From Branchiostoma floridae (Eukaryota > Chordata > Leptocardii > Amphioxiformes > Branchiostomatidae): 64,000 nt of DNA. The first letter of the stretch is position 1; the number at the start of each line of letters is the position of its first letter. Below are positions 11,888 to 22,986 of the stretch, piece by piece. Both the position numbers and the translations under genes were made by a program. The notes beneath the pieces are model-generated. The model ran no database searches and was not told the origin of the DNA. It was given only the letters and a program-made list of their open reading frames with translations. The DNA lies in contig NC_049985.1 in NCBI RefSeq assembly GCF_000003815.2, positions 7,812,066 through 7,876,065 of the forward strand. The letters run 5' to 3'.

Positions 11888-14800
11888 ATGGCCAAACTTT
11901 CGCAATTTTCGGTGGATTTTTCCGAGGTAAGCGATAAACTATACGGTACATAACTATTGTGGACACTTTTGCACTATCTGGTATATATGAAGAGTGCATA
12001 ATTAGCGGCATAACACACAAACTGGTACGTTTCAAGTCGTTTTTCCCGCAAGCAGCGCATGTGGGGAGGGGGGCACCATGAGACATGTGGTTGACATAGA
12101 ATTTAGGTCAAGTTAAGCGAATTTTCTTTGCACCGGTGACAGGATGCTGATGTCAGTAAGAATCTATGTTTATAGGGGCTTTTCCTGTCAACACGGCAGC
12201 TCAGTCGGCAACCTGAGTCAAAAGCCAGGTTGCACCAAGATTTTAACATAATTTTTTCAGGTTGCCCCACACAAGATATATCCAAGATATAAATCAATTA
12301 ACGTTATACTTTTTCTTCAAATCAGCTTCTTATATCCATTATCTTTTCTTCCGGTGTTCCAAAGGTAAAATTTCAGGTGGCATAGTAGTTTAAAATTAAG
12401 TTGCGACAAGCAAAATGCGGTGGCATTTTCAGTGTGCAGGGGTTATTTAGAGCACTGCTTGTATACAATTCTAAATTATTGTAACGTTATACAAGTGTAA
12501 AGCAAAAGAATTCTTGTACCCTAGGGAAAGGCACTCTACCCAGGTGTAAAAATGGTTACCTAACATTGGTTGGGAGGAAAAAAGGCAGTGGAACTTGAAG
12601 GAGAGGGTTGGGTTCCTCCGTCCAATACTGTGCCCTAGACTGCCCTTATGCTTATGGCTATGGAACAACCTTGTCCTTACCCACCTTTCCCCCAGGCGCT
12701 GAGTTCCAGCCGTCCTGAGGTGGCATCCCTGCTGGTGTGTCAGCTGTGTGAGCGGCTGTACAAGCAGCCCAGGATCCTCTCCTGTCTGCACACCTTCTGT
12801 CACAAGTGTCTGCAGTATGAGGTCCTGAAGCAGGGAGGGGAGGGGCAGGGAACCATGGCCTGTCCTGTCTGTGCACAACATACAGCACTGCCCAGAGGTA
12901 TGGTCATTGTACTGTCTCTGGCAGTTTTTTTACGTCTTTTTAGGCTTTGGGGGGGGGGGTCTATCTTCATAAAGAAACAAAATAGTAAACCGCATAAAAA
13001 TGCTTAAAAGATGGTAAAAAATCAGTCAGTCAGTCATAGTCATACGGTGTATTACAGCACCGTTGGGGTTATACCGCCCCTTACGGGGTGGCATACACTT
13101 TCTTCTAGCTGAATACAAGACGGGGATGCGCCAGGTCTCCCGCAAAAAATAGCCAGAGCCAAACCTCTGCTTGTAGAGTTGTTGTTTCCGTGGACAGTCT
13201 TTTCTTACCTTGCAGTTGTTCAATAGTTAGACTAATGTAAAGAAAGATAAGTCAAATTTGAAGCATAACACTAATACTTTTTTCAATGAACTCCAAAATG
13301 TATCTAAAATGTGTTTCCATTTTGACTTGTTCAGTTGTGAAATTTGATTTTGGAGTGGGGGCTCTATAACAGTTGTGTACTAGTGCAATATCTGTATTGT
13401 TTAGCTGGCATGTTGTCTTATATGTATATTTGACTTCTGCAGGCATCGCTTCCCTACCAGACAACCATGTGATCACCAAGATGCAGGAGGCTGAAGCCAT
13501 CATGAGCGGGAACATCCACTGTACCAACTGTGACATTGCAGGGGCCATAGCTGCAGCCAGGTAACTGTCTATAGTCCACTGTACCAGCTTTGACATTGCA
13601 GGAGCCATAGCTGCAGCCAGGTAACTGTCTGTTGTCCACTATACCAACTGTGACATTGCAGGAGCCATAGCTGCAGCCAGGTAACTCTCTATAGTCCACT
13701 ATACCAGCTGTGATAGCTGCAGCCAGGTAACTGTCTATAGTCCACTATACCAGCTGTGATAGCTGCAGCCAGGTAACTGTCTATAGTCCACTATACCAGC
13801 TGTGATAGCTGCAGCCAGGTAACTCTCTATAGTCCACTGTACCAGCTTTGACATTGCAGGAGCAATAGCTGCAGCCAGGTAACTTTCTATAGTCCACTGT
13901 ACCAACTGTGATAGCTGTAGCCAGGTAACTCTACTATCCACTGTGCCAACTGTGACATTGTAGGGCGATAGCTGCAGCCAGGTACTACTAGTAACTCTAT
14001 AATCCACTTTACCAACTGTGAAACTGCAGGGGCAATACCTTCAGCCAGGAAACTCTCCTTCTCTCAAACCCTCATTCTTTTACACACACTTCAACTACTG
14101 TAAAATCTACATTCAAAGTACTAGTACTCACACTCAGTACATGCAGAATATTTGTCTAATAATCATACGGTATTAGTTTTTTCCAGTCTTTCATTTAGAG
14201 ATACAGATATATGCAGAATATAGTTATTTTCATAGCAAAGCAACTGTTTTAACAGCTTGACCACAAGCATGTATTGTTTTCCCCCCAGGTGCAATGACTG
14301 TCCAGAGTTCCTCTGCGCTCANNNNNNNNNNNNNNNNNNNNNNNNNNNNNNNNNNNNNNNNNNNNNNNNNNNNNNNNNNNNNNNNNNNNNNNNNNNNNNN
14401 NNNNNNNNNNNNNNNNNNNNNNNNNNNNNNNNNNNNNNNNNNNNNNNNNNNNNNNNNNNNNNNNNNNNNNNNNNNNNNNNNNNNNNNNNNNNNNNNNNNN
14501 NNNNNNNNNNNNNNNNNNNNNNNNNNNNNNNNNNNNNNNNNNNNNNNNNNNNNNNNNNNNNNNNNNNNNNNNNNNNNNNNNNNNNNNNNNNNNNNNNNNN
14601 NNNNNNNNNNNNNNNNNNNNNNNNNNNNNNNNNNNNNNNNNNNNNNNNNNNNNNNNNNNNNNNNNNNNNNNNNNNNNNNNNNNNNNNNNNNNNNNNNNNN
14701 NNNNNNNNNNNNNNNNNNNNNNNNNNNNNNNNNNNNNNNNNNNNNNNNNNNNNNNNNNNNNNNNNNNNNNNNNNNNNNNNNNNNNNNNNNNNNNNNNNNN

Positions 14801-17800
14801 NNNNNNNNNNNNNNNNNNNNNNNNNNNNNNNNNNNNNNNNNNNNNNNNNNNNNNNNNNNNNNNNNNNNNNNNNNNNNNNNNNNNNNNNNNNNNNNNNNNN
14901 NNNNNNNNNNNNNNNNNNNNNNNNNNNNNNNNNNNNNNNNNNNNNNNNNNNNNNNNNNNNNNNNNNNNNNNNNNNNNNNNNNNNNNNNNNNNNNNNCCAT
15001 CTGCGAGCTGAGCCAGCAGGACCTGACAGCCTTCTCACAGCCGCTGTCCTGCCAGACACACTAGGAGGAGCCACTGGAGCTGTTCTGTAACACATGCGAA
15101 GTCCTGATCTGTAGGAAGTGCACCAAGGACGGCCACGGGGTGAAGCACACATGAGCACAGCGCTATCAAGGAGGTGTGGACAGGGAAGCTGCCCGCACTC
15201 AACACCGCCCTGAAGGTGGGGAGGGAAGAGCATGACAAGATGCACACCGGTGCCAAGAATCTCGAGACGGAATTAAAAGTCCTGGACCAGCAAGAAGAAG
15301 ACGTGCGAGAGAAGGTGACGGACTCCTTCCGTAAACTCAAGGAGCTGGTGGATAAACGTGAAGGAGAGGTGTTGGAGGAGCTGGAGAGGGTGGGCAGGGA
15401 GAGGAAGGGCGCAATGTTTCTGGCCCATGCAGAGATAACACAAGGCATGAAGAAACTGGAGGGGTTCTGCCAGTTCACGGACACGCTCGTGAGTCAGGCC
15501 AGCCCAGCGTACGGCCTGACTCACTACAACCTGGTCGCACATCAGTATCAGAACCTCCGCGACACCAACCCTTCGTCCGAGCACATGCAGGCCGACCTGA
15601 AGCTGAACTGGAACCAAGATGAGATCACAGCTGCTCTTGGTAGAATCACTATCGTGGACACACACAAGCCGACGGAGATGCCGACCGTACCAGAACACTG
15701 GTGGAATGGCAGTAACAACCTGGATGTCAACGGCAGCGAGAGTAAGGATGACGACAGGCGTCACAGCTGGAGCGGAGTGGTGAAGGCAGGACTGGCCCAT
15801 GACACACAGGCGTCCCCGACTGCTGTGAACAACCTGAACACCCCCGACACTGATAGTGGGGCAAGCAGTGGAGACGACAACATTGACTCACCAGCACAGG
15901 TGGTACGAGGCGCACATCATGACAAGCTACAGAAGGAAAAGGTATGCTTTTTTTATGAGTATTGCCATAGTTATGACAACTATCAGTATCAATCAGATAT
16001 TTTGCTTCCAGCCCACTACAGAAATCTCAGTAGTTTACACACATTACTTAGTTGAATTGTGTTGAGTACATGTACATGTACATGCAGTGTTTCAGCTGAG
16101 AAGTAGGTATTTGTTTGTCTTTATATTTTCTTGAGATTTTTTTTGACAGTACCTCTTACTCCAGTGTTGTTGCTCTTTGTGAATTAGGATAAGAAGAAGC
16201 CCCCAGAGAAGCCCCAGTCCCCCCGTAAGGTGTCAGCGCTGCAGAAGTTTGGCACCCCCGGAGGCGGGGCAGGGCAGTTTCTCTTCCCACACTCGATCTG
16301 TGCCGGACACAATGGACTGCTGTACATCAGCGATGGGCAGAACCACAGGATACAAGTGTTTGACAGGTCCAGTAGTCATTTTTAGAAAACGTTCAGGAAT
16401 CTGGAATAATATCTCAACAGTTCAGTTCCCCATATACGTAATGAATACCACAATACCACATACATGTATAGTCACTGTCAATTATACCATTCTGGAAGCA
16501 CCAGGTCCTGTAAAATTGATATCTACTACTAGTATTCGAGTTTTCAATCCAATATTGTAGAAGCCTATAGTCTTGAAGCCAGTCAGATTCTGCTTCATAC
16601 TCTTACTCTTAGATTTTGCAGGAAAAACACATACGGTGTAATCAATTTCACCATTAAAAGTGACCAATTTGGCATGTCCAAACAATTCCAAATGTATCTG
16701 TCATGAACCACTATACTGATGCGACGATCCTAATTCTTGCCTGTTTGTCTTAAAGTCTAAGCTATCTCACTTGCATACATCTCTCTACAGGCAGGGTAAG
16801 TCCCTGTTCACATTTGGAAAGAAAGGTAAAGGCCGTGGCATGTTCATCCAGCCGACCTACCTCGCTGTGTCTCCTGACGATCACCTGTTCGTTAGGGACA
16901 AGGGCTCCAAACGGGTGCAGGAGTTCAGCAACAAGGGACAGTTCATTAACCAGTTCTTCATGGATAATCTACATGAGGCGAGGGGTGAGTCAGGCCAAGA
17001 TTGTTGAGATGGTCATAGCACATTAGCTGTGGACCCATACTTTTCATCTTTTGATGAATATTAGGGAGTAGCATGAACAAGGAAACTCTGAGCACAGTTT
17101 TCTGTTTGTCTTGTCAAGCTGTTGTTGTTTTTTTCCTACGAAGTAATTTACAATTTGTTCTCTCTCTTCATCTCTATTTTCCTTTCCAAAAAGGCCAGTA
17201 GTACATTGTAGTAGTAGTACAGTAGAAGCCAGTTAATTGCACAACGGATTAACGTACACTTCAGTTAACTGCACCGAATGCCAAAATTGCAAACCGGTGC
17301 AGTCCAGCTGGATAATTTACAAAATATGCTGGCAAATAGGCTGTGCAGTTAAATGGCTTCTAATGTAGTGTATCCAGTATTTGATTATACTGCCAGTGTA
17401 TCTGACAAGCAGGGCTCTAGCCAGCGTCCGTTTTTCCGTCAATTGATGGAAATTTGCTGCGTATGACGGAAAAATTTTAAAACCAGTCCGTCAACCTTGA
17501 CAGACAAAAATCCTTGGAGGAAGCTACAGGCGGCTTGGGGACGCCGTCCACGGTCGGAAAGCCACACACTGTTTGTTTTGCTATTGTTATGATTGTTGAC
17601 AATGTTTGTCGACGCTCTTTCGCATACGATAATCTCATTAAAACCCGTTTTTCAAGGTCTCAGTTCAGTTGAAATCAGTTAATTTTCGGGGTTTTCACAA
17701 CAATGGGAATTGGCTGACGGATAGAAATTTTGAGCTGGCTAGAGCCCTGGTGATAAGCCATATTTCTGTTTTCAGGAATGGCTTGTGACAGCCGGGGCCG

Positions 17801-18287
17801 GATCCTGATCGTGGATAAGGGTGATAACGGGTACCACCAGGGCGTGGCGTTCTACAGCTCGTCCGGCGCACTGCTGAAGAAAGTCTCCTGCCCGAACATC
17901 CCCAAGATGACCGTGTACGCCAACCCGGTGGGCACCAACTCCGACAATGAAATCTTCGTCTGCGACCACGTGGGGCACTGCCTGCGCGTGTACAACGAGC
18001 ACGGGCGCTACGTGCGCCAAGTGGGCGGCGAGGCCAACATCGACGTGCTGATGGGCGTGCTGATCGACCGCGACGACAACATCATCGTGCTGAACGGCAT
18101 CACCACGGTAACGGGACACAACTGCATCGACGAGCTGGTGAGGTTCCGTAAGGATGGCTCGCTGCTGGATAAGATCGCCCTGTGCCCCTCCAAACAGTCC
18201 ATCAACACACTTAACCTGTTGGATGGGCAGTATCCTGTTGGCATCTCTAACTCCAAAAACTGGTGTCTGTTGTATGATCGTATCTAA
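11888..18287 (+). CDS. TRIM-type RING/B-box/NHL gene, damaged or mis-assembled in B-box 2
   Basis: Exons: 11888-11926, 12696-12897, 13443-13560, 14289-14321 (runs into the gap), 14997-15941, 16188-16366, 16791-16984, 17776-18287. Junction phases fit outside the gap. The start MAKLSQFSVDFSE splices in phase 0 onto a RING with C28-x2-C31, C43-x-H45-x2-C48-x2-C51 and C69-x2-C72. B-box 1 starts in exon 3 (HCTNCD) and continues as CNDCPEFLCAH. After the gap B-box 2 reads CQTH, then TAG at 15062-15064, then FCNTCEVLICRKC; a further +1 shift is needed near 15150 to recover the coiled-coil frame, which then runs open to 15941. A charged linker leads into NHL blades (16240-18287), ending CLLYDRI. Function as a ligase is inferred from the family; integrity is uncertain. 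Confidence 0.75.
13144..13180. repeat. Terminal-repeat fragment of the AGCAGAGGTT MITE family (reverse orientation)
   Basis: AGCCAGAGCCAAACCTCTGC followed by TTGTAGAGTT is the reverse complement of the family terminus. It lies within an intron of the + strand TRIM gene (between 12897 and 13443). The full element limits are not clear; sequence from about 13030 may belong to it. Confidence 0.4.
13515..14060 (+). repeat. Exon-derived minisatellite carrying repeated splice donors
   Basis: Ten units begin TCCACT and, in the full form (60 bp), contain the last 46 bases of the B-box 1 exon (ending ATAGCTGCAGCCAG) followed by the donor-side GTAACT and about 8 intron bases. Unit 1 includes the real exon end (exon ends 13560). 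Units 4, 5, 6 and 8 are short forms of about 46 bp lacking ACATTGCAGGAGCC. Most units keep CAG|GTAACT, a usable-looking donor; the last two are decayed (GTACTACTAG, GGAAACTC). Confidence 0.95.
14322..14996. other. Assembly gap (675 N)
   Basis: Run of N that swallows the end of B-box 1 and the intron before the B-box 2 exon of the + strand TRIM gene. The sequence on its right edge contains a stop and a frameshift. Confidence 1.
17410..17749. mobile_element. hAT-like MITE with CAGGGCTCTAGCCAGC ends
   Basis: The left end CAGGGCTCTAGCCAGC and right end GCTGGCTAGAGCCCTG are perfect inverted repeats of 16 bp. Flanks CTGACAAG and GTGATAAG match at 6 of 8 positions, consistent with a degraded 8-bp hAT target duplication. 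Inside, TTTTTCCGTCA recurs in inverted or related forms (TGACGGA). It lies in the last intron of the + strand TRIM gene and has no coding capacity. Confidence 0.7.
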
Positions 18288-20734
18288 CCTCATGCTTCGT
18301 TTTTCATGACCGTTGCTTTCTCTTTCTTTGCCACTCTCAGGTCATCCGTGTTTCAAGTACACATGGACCACTACAATCAAGGTTTATATGTTTACCTCAG
18401 GCCTTTTTTTTTTTCAAAAAGTTTTGTGCAGTAAAGATTTGAAGGAAGTGTACAAGCAACTTAAGAAGAATTAGTACCATTGTCTAATACTTACCCGTAG
18501 ACCTTATTGTATTATCAGAAAGTTTGAACTTGTTGGAAAGCTGAAGACGTGTTTAGAAAGGGTAGATCAACTTTGTGTGTTACATTGACACATAGAACAC
18601 ATGCGAACATGCACATAAGCAGAATCTGAACTCTGACAAGATATCTCATAATATGGCTGTGTTACAATACACATGGAGACAGCACAGAAGTACACAGGAG
18701 AAGGAGTTCCAGAGTTATGTATTTTGCATGTAAACATACTGTTTTGCAAACAAACTTACATAGCAGCCACATTCTGTGCAAATTAAACAGTTTAGAAGGT
18801 AATTTCACCATTCTAGATTGAATATGGCAGTAGATGACAGTCTTGTTTTTCTCACATTTGTAAGAGAGGAGATGCTGAAATACTGATGTTTTGAATGCTT
18901 GATTCAGAAGCAGCCAATGACTTGTGCTAAAGGTTTCAAACTTGTCATTGCACATCACATGGAGACTATATTATATCTATAAGGATGTATTACAGAAACA
19001 GCTTTATCAATGTCTGTAAAGCCAAACTTAAGGTGATAAAAAAGAATTGTTACTATTCATGGAAAACTTCTCAACAGCTGACAGCTGTCTTGTAAACCCT
19101 TATAGGGCAACAGCTTTCTATTACCCTCTTACCTCAGGCAGTATCTTGACTTATTGAATTGTCTTATTGAATTCTAATTAGTCCTCTTTTTGTTTCATAC
19201 CTGCAAGACATCACATACGTTAAGATATGAAAGGCCTTTTGTATCAATCTCCCTCAAAATGTTATGAAATGTTTCGATAGACGGGCCAACTTGCAGCACA
19301 TGTTGTCACATTTGCTTCAGCACACATAAGGAACAAACAAGGCTTTGCACACTTGTCAAATAACTTAACATAAAGCTTCACATATGAACTATACTGTTGT
19401 AACAGTTGTAGGGTTAACAAAAACATCATGAAAATGTTGATGTGCATTCAAACAATTCATGTTATGAATAGTTAACAATGCTGAGACACAAACCAATACA
19501 TGTTTTAAATGTGATGGCAGAATATTGTTGGGTTAGATTTCCTTATAGATATTTTCATGTCCCCCTGTTTCTTCATTCCCTACACCCTTTAAATGCCTTC
19601 TTAAGTCCTCCCATATTTCTATGACAGTGCAGTACCATTTTCCTGTATTAGGTGGAGATATTACACATTGGAAGTAGCTGTCTAGTTTTGTATTCACAAC
19701 TGCTTCAGAATATTTGGATCTGTGTACATTCTATGTACCTCTCAGAGAGAGAGGGATACTAAACAAAGGTGAAGAGTGTTAGCCATAAGATGGCAAGCTG
19801 TGTCACAAAGCAGTTTCACAGTAAAGAAATGACTTGTGCAAATGTTTTGGAAAAAGTCCTAGATTAGCTTTCATTCTGTATCTATATAGCCGGTATAACC
19901 GCCCTTCAGCATAACACACCAGCTATGTTATCTTTGTAACACACCAGACCTCATTTCATTTGTAAGCAGTACTGTTCTTAGTATTACATGATATGACCTA
20001 TTGAAAAAGAGAATGTGTAATAAGTGGATGGGTTTGTCACCAGACTCACCCTCTTGAGTTACCTTTTGGTTTAGCCTCTTCACTTCATGAACTTTGTAGA
20101 ATTTCAGTTGTTAGCATTTCTGTAGCTGATAGAAAGTTTTTGTTTACCTTGTTATTTGAAAATAGCTATTAGAACATTTGTAGCCAGACATTTTTGCTCT
20201 TGTTAGTGCTATAAGACAATGCATGTGATAATATCAAAGTAAAGAATTTTTTCACATGCTGTGTCGGGAAAAGTATATGTTGATGATGTTAAGATATGCA
20301 TTAGTATAAAAAGTTTTCTTTTTTCAGGAGAGAACCTCCCAAATCATACATGCTGTTATTGTTGCCATGACATTACCAACATTGAGACCCAACTTTTTTT
20401 TTCATTCACAGTTGATTTGAAGATCTGTGAAGAATAATCAGACAGGTGATATGAGAGCTAGCAAAGAGTGGCACAATGTGTACCTTTCTCTTGTAACAAA
20501 CCAGATTGTTGAGTGGTGCCAAATGCAATATATTTACAAACCATTCAGTAGCAAATAACACAGCAACAACGCTAGTAATAAAACCATCATGTATCTTGAA
20601 AGTTGTGTTTGTCATTGTCATTGTCTCTTAATCCTTGCACACAGAAAAACAGAACATAATTTGAGCATTGAAAGTCTCTGTAGCCTCACAGAACATACTA
20701 TGGCCTTAGTTGTTTGTTATTGCCTTTCGATCCA
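18288..20734. other. Probable 3' UTR then gene-free AT-rich DNA
   Basis: Sequence following the TRIM stop at 18285-18287 has no splice-flanked coding exon on either strand. No confident AATAAA was found near the stop, so the 3' UTR may be long; GTAATAAAACC near 20575 is the clearest candidate signal but is remote. Confidence 0.35.
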
Positions 20735-21119
20735 TGTCCTTGGTGACAAACACTATCCACACAGGTAAATATAGATGATTCAGCTTTATTCCTGGATGAC
20801 TTGGCATGTATACACACATGAAATACGTCATCAGTCACAGAATCAACTTTAAAACATTAATGCATTACAACATTTAAAATTAGACAGTAATCGGATTAAG
20901 AAAATAGACATGACAGAATCAACATTCTTTACCGATCATCTAGCACTTTCGTACAGCAAACGTACAGAGCGGGGTGCAAATGACATCTCATGTCGCTTCG
21001 TTTTACTTCTAGATGTCCTGTATCGGGCTTCCCGACGAAGACTGTACGAACTGTCCTGAGGTGAAGTAAAGAACTCCCTCAGCGGAGAGCTACTGTCCCG
21101 CAGTCTGGTGCTGAACACT

Positions 21120-22025
21120 GTTCACCAGCAGGTACATATACCTGTCCTTGGTGCTTAACACTGTCCACACATGCAAACATACATGTCCTTCTTGCGAACC
21201 ACACGCAGTTACAAATGCCTGTCCTTGGTGCTGAACACTACCCACACACAGGCAAGCATGAATGTCCTATGCAATGAGCACAATCCACACAAAGGCAAAT
21301 GTATTTGCTGATAAACACTATAAACATACAAACATGCCTGCCCTTGGTGCTGAACGCTATCCACATGCAGACACACATGTCTGTCCTATGTGTTAAATAC
21401 TAACAATACAGGTTAACATGTCTGCCATTTCTGCTGAGCGCTGTCCAGACAGGCAAATGCCTGTCCTTGGTGCTGAACACTATCCACTATAAACATACAA
21501 ACATGCCTGCCCTTGGTGCTGAACGCTATCCAAATGCAGATACACATGTCTGTCCTTTGTGTTGAATACTAACCATACAGGTAAACATGTCTGCCATTTC
21601 TGCTGAGCGCTGTCCAGACAGGCAAATGCCTGTCCTTGGTGCTGAACACTATCCACACACAGGAGAACATGTACGTCCTTCCTGCCGAACACTGTTCAGT
21701 GCCCAAACACAGGCAAGCATGTCATGTCCCTCTTGCTTAACACTATTCACACACAGATACATGTCTGTCCTTGGTGCTGAACACTATCCACACACAGGAG
21801 ACATGCACGTTCTTCCTGCCGAACACTGTTCACACACAGGCAAGCATGTTATGTCCCTCTCGCTTAACACTATCCACACACAGATACGTGTCTGTCCTTG
21901 GTGCTGAACCCTACCCACACACAGGCAGGCATGATTGTCCTTTGAGTTTAACACTATCCACATGCAGATACACATGCATGTCATTTGTGTTGAACACTAA
22001 ACACACAGGCGAACATGCCTGTCGT
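21120..22025. repeat. Minisatellite array, units about 40-46 bp, with a higher-order duplication
   Basis: Units share CTGTCCTTGGTGCTGAACAC, then TATCCACACACAGG and an ACATG ending; about 20 degenerate units are present. A single diverged unit occurs near 20738. Blocks of about 160 bp (roughly 21318-21480 and 21481-21655) are near copies of each other, each holding the same order of variant units (CATACAAACATGCCTGCCCT, then CTGCCATTTCTGCTGAGCGC). Open frames across it are artefacts of periodicity. Confidence 0.9.
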
Positions 22026-22986
22026 GATCGAACTATTTTATGACGTCATTATTCGTATCTAAGGAGCCAGTCACGTGACCCGCGGGGTTTAACCATTGTC
22101 ACAAGTCATCTGTATTGTTCCAGAACAAACATACCTTCTGAGCTATTTGTTTACTGTTCGTGTTTGTTTACTGTTGGTATACGAGGCTCTCGTGTTCTTT
22201 GTGACTGTAAGTACATTTAAACGATGATTTACTTAGAGTCCCTGACTCAAACTGGTGAAATTAACTAAGCAAGTGGTGATTGGTTCTGACAGTTGGATTG
22301 GTTTGCCGGTTACAAAAAGGTACATTACAGATTTTAACTGTGCTTGTTTTGAATGCTCGATTCCGAAGGTTTCTGTGACCAAACTTGTCAATGCTACGAC
22401 ATGTAGTTTAGGGTATTTCAAATGAGGATAACATCACTTCCGGACTGAAACGGGGCTCTGCATGTATCCTCAAAAGCATGTATAGGTCGGAATACTGTAT
22501 GGCTGTGCCGTTTTTTTTACAGATCAATTGACAATTCAAAACACAAATACGGAAGCGTGTTCGAGTTTAATCTTGACATTTAGTATCTGACCAGATGAGA
22601 TGGCGCAAGTGCAAAACATCTGCCTTGCGACCAAGTCTCCTTAAGGAATTCAATAAATCCTTTTAGTCTGTATTAGACACGTTAAACTATAATCCTTACA
22701 TTTTTGCTCCTTATAAAACAAAGTCTGCACAAATTTTCCGTCAATTATTAAGTATATACATGTAGCTTCAAGTGCTCTTATGCCCGATGTTACGCAATAA
22801 ATATTAGTACATGGAGGGTAGATGTGGAGACACTCCGATTGTCTGTTGCCTCTTTCGCCTCTAGTCATTTGCTAACGTTCTATATCATCATCATTATCCA
22901 CTGTGTTCGGCCTCTACTGTCTTTGAAGAGTCCTGTAGTTGCATTCAGTCTTAATATTCGTGTAGCTATTTCTCTAACTATATCCC
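22026..22986. other. Intergenic / probable 3' UTR of the SLC35G-like gene
   Basis: No exon recognised. On the - strand this is downstream of the transporter stop at 22987. Confidence 0.35.

Noticed and set aside
14230-15245. Open frames of more than 250 codons across the N run
   Set aside because: They are open only because N codons are not stops.
21120-22025. Repeat array considered as CRISPR-like or as a Cys/His-rich protein gene
   Set aside because: Units are degenerate with no conserved-repeat/unique-spacer alternation, the genome is eukaryotic, and the frames have no splice or start support.
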